Source: Lachnospiraceae bacterium
GTDB taxonomy: Bacteria > Bacillota > Clostridia > Lachnospirales > Lachnospiraceae
NCBI GenBank assembly: GCA_017623675.1
Contig: JAGAOO010000063.1
Coordinates: 38,052 to 102,051 of the forward strand
Direction: 5' to 3'
DNA: 64,000 nt
Shown here: positions 36,959 to 46,439 of the stretch, piece after piece
How positions within the stretch are numbered: position 1 is the first letter of the stretch
How the letters are laid out: each line of letters starts with the position of its first letter
Program-made: the position numbers and the translations under genes
The notes under the pieces: generated by a model
Database searches by the model: none
Seen by the model: the letters and a program-made list of their open reading frames with translations, nothing else
Told to the model about the DNA's origin: nothing

Positions 36959-38255
36959 AAATTGGGGCCTGAAAATTATGGCTGTCCTGATTGCCTTTGT
37001 TGTATGGTTTCTGGTGGCCAATATTGAAGACTATTCCATTACGAGAACAATTACGGGAATCCCCGTTGAAATAATGAATGAAGAAGCAATCACAGGACAA
37101 GACATGGTCTATGAAATTGTTCAAGGTAAGACGGTAGATATTAAGGTTGAGGGCAGACGTTCTGTGGTTGAGAAACTTACGGTTGATGATTTTGCAGCAA
37201 CTGCCGATTTGTCTGAACTATCTATTACAAACTCGGTTCAGATTAATGTTGATGCGGCAAATGCGGCTATTCGCAAGGAAATCAACATTTCAGTTGTGGA
37301 TAGCATGATGAAGGTTGAGATTGAAGAGCGGGGAGAGCAAAAACTGCCGATTAGTGTTGTGACGGTTGGTGATACTCAGGAAGGGTATGCGGTTGTTAGT
37401 GCGGCTGCAACACCAAATATGGTTACAATAACCGGTGCGGCAAGCAAGGTGAAGGATATTAAGACTGTTCGGGTAGAAATAGATGTGGAGGGACTGAATA
37501 CCAGCATTTCTACCAGAGGTGAGTTGATTCTGTTGGATGCTGATGGAGAAGTTATTGATACGGATAAGATTACAACGAATATATCAACAGTTGGAGTGCA
37601 AGTTACGATTCAGAAAACCAAAGAAGTGCCAATTCAGATTCTCCCGGCAGGCAATGTGGCGGAAGGTTACAGTATTGCCGGAGATATAGAATTCCAGCCA
37701 ACCACAGTGTTGATTGCCGGTGATGAAGGAAGGCTGCGGAGTATTCATGAAATTGTAATTGATGATATCGATGTAACGGATAAGAATAGTGATTTTGAAA
37801 CAACGGTAGACATCACAAATTATCTGCCGGAGGATGTTGTAATAGCCGATACAACACAAGAAGTTGCAATTAAGATAAACATCGAAAAACTGGTTGAGAA
37901 GACCATGACAATTCGCTTGACGGATATTGAATTTGAAGGTCAACAGGATGGTTTTGAGTACGAAATCGATGATGATGAGAAACTGTTTACGATAACAATG
38001 ACAGGCTTAAAACGGGATTTAGATACTTTAACGGTACAAATGCTGGAACCGTCCATTGATGTATCTTCCTTTACAGGAGAAGGAACATATCAGACAAGTG
38101 TAATTCTGAAGGAATTGGAGAATATCCAATATAATACAGAGATTCATACAAGTGTAAGAGTAGAAAAATCCGAAGTAACAACGGAAGGAACTACAACAGA
38201 GAATACAGGAAACAGTAGTACTACAGAAAATACTTCCGGTTCGAATGAGGATTAG
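36939..38255 (+). CDS. cdaR: CdaA regulatory protein CdaR (YbbR repeats)
   Basis: A 438-residue membrane-anchored protein: one N-terminal helix (NWGLKIMAVLIAFVVWFLV), then about four YbbR-like beta repeats outside the cell, and a low-complexity tail rich in Thr, Ser, Asn and Glu (TTENTGNSSTTENTSGSNED). CdaR proteins bind and modulate CdaA. Followed by a terminator at 38298. Confidence 0.9.
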   Translation: MKEKLLKNWGLKIMAVLIAFVVWFLVANIEDYSITRTITGIPVEIMNEEAITGQDMVYEIVQGKTVDIKVEGRRSVVEKLTVDDFAATADLSELSITNSVQINVDAANAAIRKEINISVVDSMMKVEIEERGEQKLPISVVTVGDTQEGYAVVSAAATPNMVTITGAASKVKDIKTVRVEIDVEGLNTSISTRGELILLDADGEVIDTDKITTNISTVGVQVTIQKTKEVPIQILPAGNVAEGYSIAGDIEFQPTTVLIAGDEGRLRSIHEIVIDDIDVTDKNSDFETTVDITNYLPEDVVIADTTQEVAIKINIEKLVEKTMTIRLTDIEFEGQQDGFEYEIDDDEKLFTITMTGLKRDLDTLTVQMLEPSIDVSSFTGEGTYQTSVILKELENIQYNTEIHTSVRVEKSEVTTEGTTTENTGNSSTTENTSGSNED

Positions 38256-38297
38256 AATTCTATATAAACAGTTGAAACAGATGGTTTGAACAGTATA

Positions 38298-38338
38298 AGA
38301 CAGGCGGTAACGTTATTGAATGTTATCGCCTGTCTTTT
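38298..38338 (+). terminator. Terminator after cdaR
   Basis: AGACAGGCGGTAAC pairs with GTTATCGCCTGTCTTT across a short loop; the T run follows. Confidence 0.85.
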
Positions 38339-38387
38339 GATATCTGTGTTCCTTTTGATATCTGTATTTCTTTTGATATTTGTAAAA
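38334..38387 (+). repeat. Three 18-bp tandem repeats
   Basis: CTTTTGATATCTGTGTTC, CTTTTGATATCTGTATTT and CTTTTGATATTTGTAAAA stand head to tail immediately after the cdaR terminator, within the gap before the convergent amylase gene. Confidence 0.75.
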
Positions 38388-38408
38388 GATGAAAGAAGGA
38401 ATAAGTCC

Positions 38409-39722
38409 TTAACATTCAGTCTTCCAGAAAAAGGCACTGTAAGGAGGAAGTTCACTTCCACCGCCAAAGTCATGGGACTCTCCTGTAATTAAATCAACGG
38501 CCCGACCGGCTCTGGCATCAAAATGAGCAGTATAAGCATTTTCATCTGCATTAATTGCCACCAGTACACGTTCACCATCACATTCCCGTTCGAAGATACA
38601 TTGCTTATTGGTTAAAACAATAGATTTAAAACCGCCATAGTTTAACGCCTTGCTGTTTTTCTTTGCTTCTGCTAATTTTGCAATCCATTGAGTCAATTCA
38701 TTTTCCACCGGTGCGTCAAAACATGCACGAAGTGCAGGGTCTCCTTCGCTCTTGTGAGCCTTTGCACCCCATTCACTGCCATAGTAAATACATGGAATAC
38801 CCGGCATGCCAAATGCTAATGCATAGATTAATGGCAGGTGCTTTTCGTTGGTTAAGTTGCTGGCAATTCTTGTAACATCGTGATTATCAACAAAGCTTAA
38901 CAGATGCTTCCCACGGTATAAGGTCCAATTTTCAGGACCGAATTGACGGAGAAGAGAATGAACAATCTCAAACATGTTCATGCTGTTAAAACTTGAGAAT
39001 AACCCTTTATAACACTCATAGTTAGTAGCACTGTGACACATTTCGTCGTTCACGAATTGATTATAATCTCCATGGAGTAATTCACCCAAAAGTAAGAAAT
39101 CCGGTTTTACCTGATTGGCAAAGCTGCGGAGACGTTTCAAAAAATCCTTGTCCAAACAGTAACATACATCTAGACGTAGACCGTCAATGTCAAATTCATC
39201 TACCCAGCCCTGAACACAGGATAAGATATGCTGAATCACTTCTTCGTTACGCAAATTCAATTTTACTAAATCATAATTGCCTTCCCAGCCTTCATACCAA
39301 AGTCCGTCATTATAATTGGAATTTCCATCAAAGGCGATTCTTGCAAACCAGTCCTTGTATCTGGAGTTTTCACGATTCTGTAACACATCCTGAAATGCCC
39401 AGAAGCCTCGCCCTACATGATTGAATACACCGTCCAACACTACCTTGATACCTGCTTCGTGCAGAGCATCACAGACGGTTTTGAAATCTGCATTAGAACC
39501 CAGTCGACAGTCGATTTTAGTATAATCCCGGGTGTTGTAACCGTGTGTATCGGATTCAAATACCGGCGAGAAATAGATAGCATTAATGCCTAAATTTTTC
39601 ATGTGTGGAATCCAGTCAATGACCTTTAAAATACGGGATTCCTGAATACCATCGTTTTCAAAGGGTGCACCACAGAATCCCAAAGGATATATCTGATAAA
39701 AAACACTTTCGTAAGCCCACAT
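38409..39722 (-). CDS. GH13 alpha-amylase family protein
   Basis: A 437-residue cytoplasmic enzyme. The four GH13 regions are visible: DGVFNHVGRG, DGLRLDVCYCLD (catalytic nucleophile Asp), LLLGELLHGDYN (general acid Glu) and SFVDNHDVTR (transition-state Asp). No signal peptide, so it acts on imported maltodextrins or glycogen; cyclomaltodextrinase or neopullulanase-like is possible. Start 39722 has AGGAGG. It is read from a TetR-operator promoter divergent from the regulator. Confidence 0.88.
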   Translation of the reverse strand: MWAYESVFYQIYPLGFCGAPFENDGIQESRILKVIDWIPHMKNLGINAIYFSPVFESDTHGYNTRDYTKIDCRLGSNADFKTVCDALHEAGIKVVLDGVFNHVGRGFWAFQDVLQNRENSRYKDWFARIAFDGNSNYNDGLWYEGWEGNYDLVKLNLRNEEVIQHILSCVQGWVDEFDIDGLRLDVCYCLDKDFLKRLRSFANQVKPDFLLLGELLHGDYNQFVNDEMCHSATNYECYKGLFSSFNSMNMFEIVHSLLRQFGPENWTLYRGKHLLSFVDNHDVTRIASNLTNEKHLPLIYALAFGMPGIPCIYYGSEWGAKAHKSEGDPALRACFDAPVENELTQWIAKLAEAKKNSKALNYGGFKSIVLTNKQCIFERECDGERVLVAINADENAYTAHFDARAGRAVDLITGESHDFGGGSELPPYSAFFWKTEC

Positions 39723-39787
39723 AATTATGTCCTCCTGCAATTGAAATTATTGAATTCGTGTATGTTATTTGACACATACATAGGTTT

Positions 39788-39816
39788 AGTATACCAATCG
39801 GTATATTTCTTGTCAA
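39788..39816 (-). promoter_or_regulatory. Amylase promoter with TetR operator
   Basis: Minus strand: TTGACA (39811-39816), 17 bp, TATACT (39788-39793). A dyad TATACC-AATC-GGTATA (39790-39805) overlaps the -10. Confidence 0.85.
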
Positions 39817-39822
39817 CGGTGA

Positions 39823-39851
39823 TTGACAAAAAATATACCGATTGGTATACT
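39823..39851 (+). promoter_or_regulatory. tetR promoter with TetR operator
   Basis: TTGACA (39823-39828), 17 bp, TATACT (39846-39851), with dyad TATACC-GATT-GGTATA (39834-39849) at the -10. It is the mirror image of the amylase promoter. Confidence 0.85.
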
Positions 39852-39885
39852 GAAATTATGGTTTATCTATAAGGAGTGATGTGTA

Positions 39886-40479
39886 TTGGAGGTTAAAACA
39901 GATAATCGAAAGAATATCCTTAATTGTGCGATTCATTTGTTTTACCAGAAGGGGTATGATGCAGTAGGAGTACAGGAGATAGCCACTGCTGCCAGTGTTA
40001 CAAAACCAACCCTGTATTATTATTTTAAAAGTAAATTGGGATTGTTGGAAGCATTATTGAAAGAACGGTGTGAGCCTATCTGTGACCGATTAGAGCGTAT
40101 TGCAAAGGATTATCAGGGAGAACCGAAGGATACACTGTATGCACTGGCATGTGAACTTGTTGACATAGCAAAGGAGGATAGGGAATTCTACTTTTTGTTG
40201 CTGAGTCTGAATTATTCAGCAAGGGAGAATGAAGCGTTTAAGGCTGTGTATCCATATATGAAGCGCATGTTTCATATTACAACGGCATTTTTTTTACAGG
40301 CCGGTGATAAGCTGGGAAATATGAATGGCAGACAAGAACAATTTGCTATTGCATTTCAAGGCATTATCAATCATTATATTCTTGTAATGGATGAAAGGGA
40401 TTCTTCCCTTGAAATGGCATCGGACCCACATGCTATATGGGAACTGGTAAGACAATTTATGTACGGTATTTATTCTTAG
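39886..40479 (+). CDS. TetR family regulator
   Basis: A 197-residue repressor. The helix-turn-helix is VQEIATAASVTKPTLYYYFKSKLGLLEALL (residues 29-58). The C-terminal ligand domain has no recognisable ligand motif. TTG 39886 lies nine bases after AAGGAG; GTG 39881 is an alternative. It is divergent from the amylase and 61 bp upstream of glgB, so glgB is probably in its transcript. Likely represses both operons through the paired dyads. Confidence 0.88.
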   Translation: MEVKTDNRKNILNCAIHLFYQKGYDAVGVQEIATAASVTKPTLYYYFKSKLGLLEALLKERCEPICDRLERIAKDYQGEPKDTLYALACELVDIAKEDREFYFLLLSLNYSARENEAFKAVYPYMKRMFHITTAFFLQAGDKLGNMNGRQEQFAIAFQGIINHYILVMDERDSSLEMASDPHAIWELVRQFMYGIYS

Positions 40480-40540
40480 TGACAGTGGAAAGAAGATAAA
40501 ACAGATTAGAAATGGTATAAAGGAAGCGAGGTATAGCATT

Positions 40541-42916
40541 ATGAATGAGAAGTTGCAACGGTGGATTAATTGGATTCAGTATGATGAATTAATAGCGGGG
40601 AAGAACAATAATCCCGGTAAGTTATTGGGTGCTCATGATTATTATGATGGACAGGTTGTTACTACTTATAAACCTCATGCAGTCAGTGTTAAGGTTATGA
40701 GTAGTACCGGTAAGAATGTAAATGAGATGGAACCAATTGGAGAAAATGGTTTCTTTGGACTTTATCTTCCGAAGAAGGTATATAAAAAATATGTGTTTGA
40801 AACTACGTATGAAGATGGAAGCACGGTAACGTTAGCAGACCCATATGCCTTTGAACCACAGATAAGTGATGTGGATATTTATCTGTTTGGAGAAGGAAAT
40901 CATTACCAGATTTATGAGAAGCTGGGAGCTCATCCGATGAAGATAGATGGAGTGGAAGGTACATACTTTGCGGTCTGGGCACCGAATGCACGTCGAGTAA
41001 GTGTGGTTGGCGATTTCAATATGTGGGACGGAGCATTGCATCCGATGAATTTGATGGGAACTTCCGGTATTCATGAACTTTTTATTCCGGGAGTTGGAGA
41101 AGGGGCAGTCTATAAGTTCCAGATTTTAACCCGGTATGATGAATTGATTTATAAGGCAGACCCATATGGAAACTGTTGTCAGTTCCGCCCGGATAATGCT
41201 TCTGTTGTCGTTGACCTGAATAAGTATAAATGGAAGGATAGTGCATGGATTGAAACTCGCCAGAAAACCCAGCGTACGGATTCTCTGCGTAAGCCAATGG
41301 CAATCTATGAAATGCATTTAGGTTCATGGAAAAAGGCAGTAGAGGATAGTGACAATGGATTCTTTAGTTATCGGGAGCTGGCTCCAATGGTTGCCTCTTA
41401 TGTGAAGGAAATGGGATATACCCATATTGAGTTAATGGGCATTGCAGAGTACCCATTTGATGGTTCATGGGGATATCAGGTAACGAATTATTATGCTCCG
41501 ACCAGACGATATGGAATGCCTGAGGATTTTATGTACTTTGTGGATTATATGCATAAGAATGGTATTTATGTGATTTTAGACTGGGTACCGGCACATTTTC
41601 CAAGAGATGCCCATGGACTGGGACGGTTTGACGGTATGCCGTTGTATGAGCATGCAGACCCGAGACGGGGAGAACATCCGGATTGGGGAACCTATATTTT
41701 CGACTATGCAAGAAATGAGGTACAGAATTTCTTAGTTGCCAATGCACTGTTCTGGCTGGAAAAGTTCCATATTGATGGATTACGGGTAGATGCAGTTGCT
41801 TCTATGCTATATCTGGATTATGGTAAGAGAGATGGAGAATGGGTTGCAAACAAATATGGCGGCAAGGAGAATCTGGATGCCATTGGGTTCATGCAGCATT
41901 TGAATCGTACAGTGGAAGAGCGGGTTCCTGGTGCATTGATGATTGCAGAAGAGTCTACAGCCTGGGCAGGTGTTACTGCACCGGCGTCCATGGAGGGACT
42001 GGGATATCTGTACAAATGGAATATGGGCTGGATGAATGACTTTATTGAATATATGAAGCTGGATCCGTATTTCCGGTCCTTTAATCATAATCGGTTGACC
42101 TTTAGCCTGATGTATACATATTCAGAGAATTTCATTTTGGTAATGTCTCATGATGAAGTAGTACATTTGAAGTGCTCTATGCTGTATAAGATGCCGGGTA
42201 CTATACCGGAGAAGTTTGCAAACCTGAAGACTGCATATGGATTCATGTGGGCACATCCGGGTAAAAAGCTGTTGTTTATGGGTCAGGAATTCGGTCAGAC
42301 CCGTGAGTGGAGTGAAGCCAGAAGCTTAGACTGGTTTGCATTGGAACAGCCGGGACATAAGGGTCTGCAAAACTTTGTAAAGAAGCTGAATATGCTGTAT
42401 AAGATGTATGATGCATTCTATTACAATGATTGTGATCCGATGGGCTTTGAATGGATTAGTTGTAATGACTATGAACATAGTCAGGTATCCTTTATTCGAC
42501 GTGGTTCTAAGGCAGAAGATCAGATCCTGGTAGTCTGCAACTTTATTCCGGTAGAGCGGAAGGATTTCTGGGTTGGAGTTCCATGTATGGGAACCTATAA
42601 GGAAATTCTTAATTCCGACGATACGGAATTCGAAGGCGAAGGCAGAGTGAATAAGAAGCCATTAAAAGCAATCAAGGGTGACTGCGATGGCAGAGAGCAA
42701 TATATTTCTATTGAATTACCTCCGCTTTCTGTTGTAATGTTTAAGTACGATTATGTGGATAATCAAGTATATCTGGAGCAGCAGAAAGGAAAGAAACCGG
42801 CGATAGAGAAGAAAACTGCAGTGAAAAAAGAGACATCAAAAGTTGCAACTACGAAAAAAACAACGACAAGGAAAGCGTCAACAAAAGCAACTGCAAAAAA
42901 GTCCGTTGATAAATAA
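40541..42916 (+). CDS. glgB: 1,4-alpha-glucan branching enzyme with basic tail
   Basis: A 791-residue enzyme of GH13 subfamily 9 that makes alpha-1,6 branches in glycogen. An N-terminal CBM48 domain precedes the catalytic barrel: VPAHFPRDAHGL, DGLRVDAVASMLYLDYG (nucleophile), MIAEESTAW (acid) and LVMSHDEVVH. The last 45 residues are a lysine/alanine/threonine-rich tail (KKTTTRKASTKATAKKSVDK) like histone H1 tails, absent from most GlgB proteins. The upstream TetR regulator and amylase indicate control of alpha-glucan metabolism. Confidence 0.95.
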   Translation: MNEKLQRWINWIQYDELIAGKNNNPGKLLGAHDYYDGQVVTTYKPHAVSVKVMSSTGKNVNEMEPIGENGFFGLYLPKKVYKKYVFETTYEDGSTVTLADPYAFEPQISDVDIYLFGEGNHYQIYEKLGAHPMKIDGVEGTYFAVWAPNARRVSVVGDFNMWDGALHPMNLMGTSGIHELFIPGVGEGAVYKFQILTRYDELIYKADPYGNCCQFRPDNASVVVDLNKYKWKDSAWIETRQKTQRTDSLRKPMAIYEMHLGSWKKAVEDSDNGFFSYRELAPMVASYVKEMGYTHIELMGIAEYPFDGSWGYQVTNYYAPTRRYGMPEDFMYFVDYMHKNGIYVILDWVPAHFPRDAHGLGRFDGMPLYEHADPRRGEHPDWGTYIFDYARNEVQNFLVANALFWLEKFHIDGLRVDAVASMLYLDYGKRDGEWVANKYGGKENLDAIGFMQHLNRTVEERVPGALMIAEESTAWAGVTAPASMEGLGYLYKWNMGWMNDFIEYMKLDPYFRSFNHNRLTFSLMYTYSENFILVMSHDEVVHLKCSMLYKMPGTIPEKFANLKTAYGFMWAHPGKKLLFMGQEFGQTREWSEARSLDWFALEQPGHKGLQNFVKKLNMLYKMYDAFYYNDCDPMGFEWISCNDYEHSQVSFIRRGSKAEDQILVVCNFIPVERKDFWVGVPCMGTYKEILNSDDTEFEGEGRVNKKPLKAIKGDCDGREQYISIELPPLSVVMFKYDYVDNQVYLEQQKGKKPAIEKKTAVKKETSKVATTKKTTTRKASTKATAKKSVDK

Positions 42917-43041
42917 GAACGAGGTTTATTGCATTTATGAAAATGGCGAATGCATAAAATTGAATTCATAATGAATGGAACCGAATACCTGTAACATTCA
43001 TATCATATAATGATATGGTAAAATGATGTGAGGAACACAGT

Positions 43042-43815
43042 ATGGCAGCAACAATTATGATAGATGCAGGACATGGCGGAAGTGATAGCGGTGCCGTTCA
43101 TAATGGACGATTAGAAAAAGATGATAATTTGAGATTGGCACTGGCGGTTGGCAATATCTTGGAACAGATGGGTTATAACGTAGAGTATACCCGTACAGAG
43201 GATGTATATGATTCTCCAAGTGAAAAAGCAAGAATTGCAAACCGTTCCGGTGCCGATTATTTTGTGTCACTTCATCGAAACTCCAGTCCTTATCCAAATA
43301 CCTACAGCGGTGTAGAAACTCTGGTATATTCGGACAGTGGTGTGCGTGGCGAATTGGCACGGAGTGTAAATGCTGAATTAGAAAAGGTGGGATTCAATAA
43401 TCTGGGGGTAAATGAACGCCCGAACTTAACTGTGTTAAGGCGGACACAGATGCCGGCAATTCTGGTAGAAGCTGGTTTTATCAACACAGATGCGGACAAT
43501 CGAACCTTTGACAATAATTTTGATGCCATGGCTCAGGCAATTGCAACGGGGATTAAAAATGTAGTTGGAGGTGTCGGTACAGGCGGTGGCGGAGGAAAGG
43601 TATACCGTGTTCAGACCGGTTTGTTCCGTCGATACGGGAATGCACAATTCATGCTGGAACAGTTAATTGAGCAGGGATATGAGGCTGAAATTGTGGAAAG
43701 CGGAGAATTCTTTGCAGTACAGGTGGGTAATTATACCAGCCTGGAGGACGCAAGAGAAGCCCAGACACAGTTGCGTAATCTGGGCTATGATACCTTAATT
43801 GTTACTGTAAAATAA
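43042..43815 (+). CDS. N-acetylmuramoyl-L-alanine amidase with SPOR domain
   Basis: A 257-residue protein. Residues 1-170 are an Amidase_3 domain (IMIDAGHGGSDSGA with zinc His, RTED, FVSLHRNSS, AILVEAGFINTDADN with catalytic Glu). After a glycine-rich linker a SPOR domain follows (KVYRVQTGLFRRYGNA...FFAVQVGNYTSLEDA), which binds denuded peptidoglycan at septa. No signal peptide, as in sporulation amidases CwlC and CwlD-like enzymes active on mother-cell lysis. Confidence 0.88.
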   Translation: MAATIMIDAGHGGSDSGAVHNGRLEKDDNLRLALAVGNILEQMGYNVEYTRTEDVYDSPSEKARIANRSGADYFVSLHRNSSPYPNTYSGVETLVYSDSGVRGELARSVNAELEKVGFNNLGVNERPNLTVLRRTQMPAILVEAGFINTDADNRTFDNNFDAMAQAIATGIKNVVGGVGTGGGGGKVYRVQTGLFRRYGNAQFMLEQLIEQGYEAEIVESGEFFAVQVGNYTSLEDAREAQTQLRNLGYDTLIVTVK

Positions 43816-43834
43816 GAGTATTGATAAGGAAATT

Positions 43835-44509
43835 CTATAAATTCTCAATTTGCCAGTCAATGGGTTCCAAACCATGTTCCTGTAAAAAGGCATTTGTCTG
43901 ACTGAAATGTTTACAGCCAAAGAAGCCACGATATGCCGATAACGGACTTGGATGAGGAGCTTTTAAGATTAAATGTTTTGGATTGTTCAACATGGAAGCT
44001 TTGCTTTGTGCCGGTTTTCCCCATAACAGGAATACAATTGGACGGTCTTGTTCATTTAAAATACGAATGGCTGCATCTGTAAATTGCTCCCAGCCAATCC
44101 CTTGGTGGGAGAATGCCTGATGGGCACGAACCGTTAACAGGGTGTTCAACATAAGAACACCTTGTTCTGCCCATTTGGTCAGATAGCCATTATTAGGAAT
44201 ATAACATCCTAAATCATCCTGCAGCTCCTTGTATATATTGACTAGGGAAGGTGGCGTTTCAATTCCCGGTTTGACGGAAAAGCATAACCCATGTGCCTGT
44301 CCCTCTTCATGGTAAGGATCTTGCCCTAAAATAACTACCTTTACATTATGTAATGGTGTTAGATGAAATGCAGTAAAAATCTCTTCTGAAGGTGGGTATA
44401 CCACATAATTCTGATATTCTTCTACAATTCGATTGTATAAATCCCGATAATATGGTTTCTTGTATTCCGGACGCAGTGGTGCATCCCAGTCATTGCTTAT
44501 CTGTGCCAT
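43835..44509 (-). CDS. ung: Uracil-DNA glycosylase
   Basis: A 224-residue family 1 enzyme that removes uracil from DNA. The water-activating loop is ILGQDPYHEEGQAHGLCFSV with the catalytic Asp, and HPSPLSAYRGFFGCKHF is the minor groove intercalation loop. The gene is read towards the amidase with 19 bp between the stops. RBS AAAGGAAA lies upstream. Confidence 0.95.
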   Translation of the reverse strand: MAQISNDWDAPLRPEYKKPYYRDLYNRIVEEYQNYVVYPPSEEIFTAFHLTPLHNVKVVILGQDPYHEEGQAHGLCFSVKPGIETPPSLVNIYKELQDDLGCYIPNNGYLTKWAEQGVLMLNTLLTVRAHQAFSHQGIGWEQFTDAAIRILNEQDRPIVFLLWGKPAQSKASMLNNPKHLILKAPHPSPLSAYRGFFGCKHFSQTNAFLQEHGLEPIDWQIENL

Positions 44510-44530
44510 ATGATTTCCTTTCTCATGTGT

Positions 44531-44902
44531 CTATTTGCTTTTTGCCAGTAATTGTCCCGGGACATATCCATCCCATGTTTCTTTTGGATAACATAGAATA
44601 CGATTGATATTACCAATAATGGCATGGCGTTCTGCCTGTTCTTCCCATTTGTCTACTGTCATAGTTCCGATGGAAAGTCCTTCACAGGAATAGATTTCCA
44701 GAATATCTCCCGGTTGTAACTGCCCGATGCCCATTTCTCCAATTAGGATTTGTTGATGAGAAGTAGAATCCGTAGTTACGTCATCAATATAAAATATGGT
44801 TTTAGAGGTTTTGTGAAGCTCCATCAGCCGGATTTTGGAGGCTTCATAGCGTTTTTGCTGTTCCAGTTCTTCCGGTGTTGGTGGCTGTTTAAATAATCCC
44901 AT
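44531..44902 (-). CDS. Hypothetical protein upstream of ung
   Basis: A 123-residue protein, basic at the N-terminus (MGLFKQPPTPEELEQQKRYEASKIRLMELHK), with a beta-rich middle (IFYIDDVTTD, LQPGDILEIYSCEGLSIG). No family recognised. It is read in the same direction as ung with 21 bp between, so both are probably one transcript. RBS AAAGGAG is upstream. Confidence 0.65.
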   Translation of the reverse strand: MGLFKQPPTPEELEQQKRYEASKIRLMELHKTSKTIFYIDDVTTDSTSHQQILIGEMGIGQLQPGDILEIYSCEGLSIGTMTVDKWEEQAERHAIIGNINRILCYPKETWDGYVPGQLLAKSK

Positions 44903-45035
44903 AGTAACTCCTTTGTCTGTTTAACATATGTAGATTATAGCATTGCCCCTATTGTTTTTCAATGTGCATACAATGGATTCGCTTGTATAAGCGAATGAAA
45001 TGTGTTAAATTGTACGCAAAGAGTAAAGAAGACCG

Positions 45036-46439
45036 ATGAGTATTCGGGCAGTTGTTGGAAAAGAGGCAGTAAAAGTGAAACAAATGGATATGACACATGG
45101 TTCCTTGTGGAATAAAATCCTAATGGTTGCACTGCCTTTGGCTGCAAGCAGTATTTTGCAGCAATTATTCAATTCGGCTGATGTGGCAGTCGTGGGAAAA
45201 TTTGCAGGCAGTGATGCTTTGGCAGCAGTAGGCGGTAATAGTGCAGTTATTAATTTGTTAATTAATTCATTTGTAGGTTTATCAGTAGGAGCAAATGTTG
45301 TAATCGCTAATTATATTGGGCAGCAAAAAAAGGACAAACTTCAGGAGGTAGTCCATACCGTTATCCTGTTGGCAATCATCTGTGGCATCTTTATGCTGGT
45401 AATTGGAATCAGTTTTGCAAAACCGGTACTGATATTGATTAAAACACCGGAAGATATTTTGGAACAGGCAGTGTTGTATCTGAGGATTTATATGCTGGGG
45501 ATGCCCTTTGTCATGATATATAATTTTGGCGCCGCAATTCTTCGGAGTATTGGTGATACCAAGCGGCCGTTATTCTGCCTGATTATATCTGGAATTATTA
45601 ATGTTATTTTGAATATTGTTTTAGTGGTTGTTTTTCGATTGAATGTTGCAGGGGTTGCAATTGCAACGGTGGTAGCTAATATTGTCAGTTCCGGAATTGT
45701 AGTTTGGATACTGATACATGAGGAGGAAAGTATTCGGCTGCATCCATCCAAACTGCGCATAAATAGTCATGATTTGGGTAAGGTGCTTCGGATTGGTGCA
45801 CCTGCCGGAATTCAGGGAATGGTATTTTCGTTATCCAATGTATGTATTCAATCTGCAATTAATGGATTTGGACCCGATGCAATTGCAGGTTCGGCGGCAG
45901 CCTTGAATTTTGAATTTTGTACATATTTTGTCATCAGTGCATTTAATCAGACAATGGTTACTTTTACCAGCCAGAATTATGGTGCAAGACAGTATGACAG
46001 ATGTAAGAAGGTATATCGTCTTTGCATGATTATGGGCATGGGAATCTGTGCCATGACAAGTACAACTTTTATTCTGGGAAGACATTTATTTATTCAGTTT
46101 TTTACGGATGACCCGGCAGTAATTGAGTATGCCATGATACGAATGACCCATGTTATGATGCTGGAGTGCCTGACCGGAACCTATGAGATATCGGGAGCCG
46201 GTTTGCGGGGCATGGGTTATTCTCTGCTTCCAACCATTTTTACCATACTTGGTTCCTGTGGCTTTCGAATCCTGTGGCTGTATACGGTATTTCGTATATT
46301 CCCTACCTTTGACTGGTTGATGAATGTGTATCCGGTGTCATGGATACTGACAGGAAGTGCAGTAGTAACTGCATATTTATTGATTCGACGAAAGGTGTTC
46401 AAAGATAAGATACCATCTGTGAAGGAGGAATCCAGATGA
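45036..46439 (+). CDS. MATE family efflux transporter
   Basis: A 467-residue sodium- or proton-coupled multidrug transporter with 12 membrane helices. Typical elements are MTHGSLWNKILMVALPLAASSILQQLFNSAD and AGSDALAAVGGNSAV, and the second half repeats GAPAGIQGMVFSLSN. The start at 45036 has only a weak site; ATG 45090 is an alternative that would remove an 18-residue head. Its stop overlaps the ATG of the CapA-like gene. Confidence 0.92.
   Translation: MSIRAVVGKEAVKVKQMDMTHGSLWNKILMVALPLAASSILQQLFNSADVAVVGKFAGSDALAAVGGNSAVINLLINSFVGLSVGANVVIANYIGQQKKDKLQEVVHTVILLAIICGIFMLVIGISFAKPVLILIKTPEDILEQAVLYLRIYMLGMPFVMIYNFGAAILRSIGDTKRPLFCLIISGIINVILNIVLVVVFRLNVAGVAIATVVANIVSSGIVVWILIHEEESIRLHPSKLRINSHDLGKVLRIGAPAGIQGMVFSLSNVCIQSAINGFGPDAIAGSAAALNFEFCTYFVISAFNQTMVTFTSQNYGARQYDRCKKVYRLCMIMGMGICAMTSTTFILGRHLFIQFFTDDPAVIEYAMIRMTHVMMLECLTGTYEISGAGLRGMGYSLLPTIFTILGSCGFRILWLYTVFRIFPTFDWLMNVYPVSWILTGSAVVTAYLLIRRKVFKDKIPSVKEESR

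Noticed and set aside
38334-38387. Possible CRISPR or iteron array
   Set aside because: Only three 18-bp units with no spacers and no replication or cas genes near.
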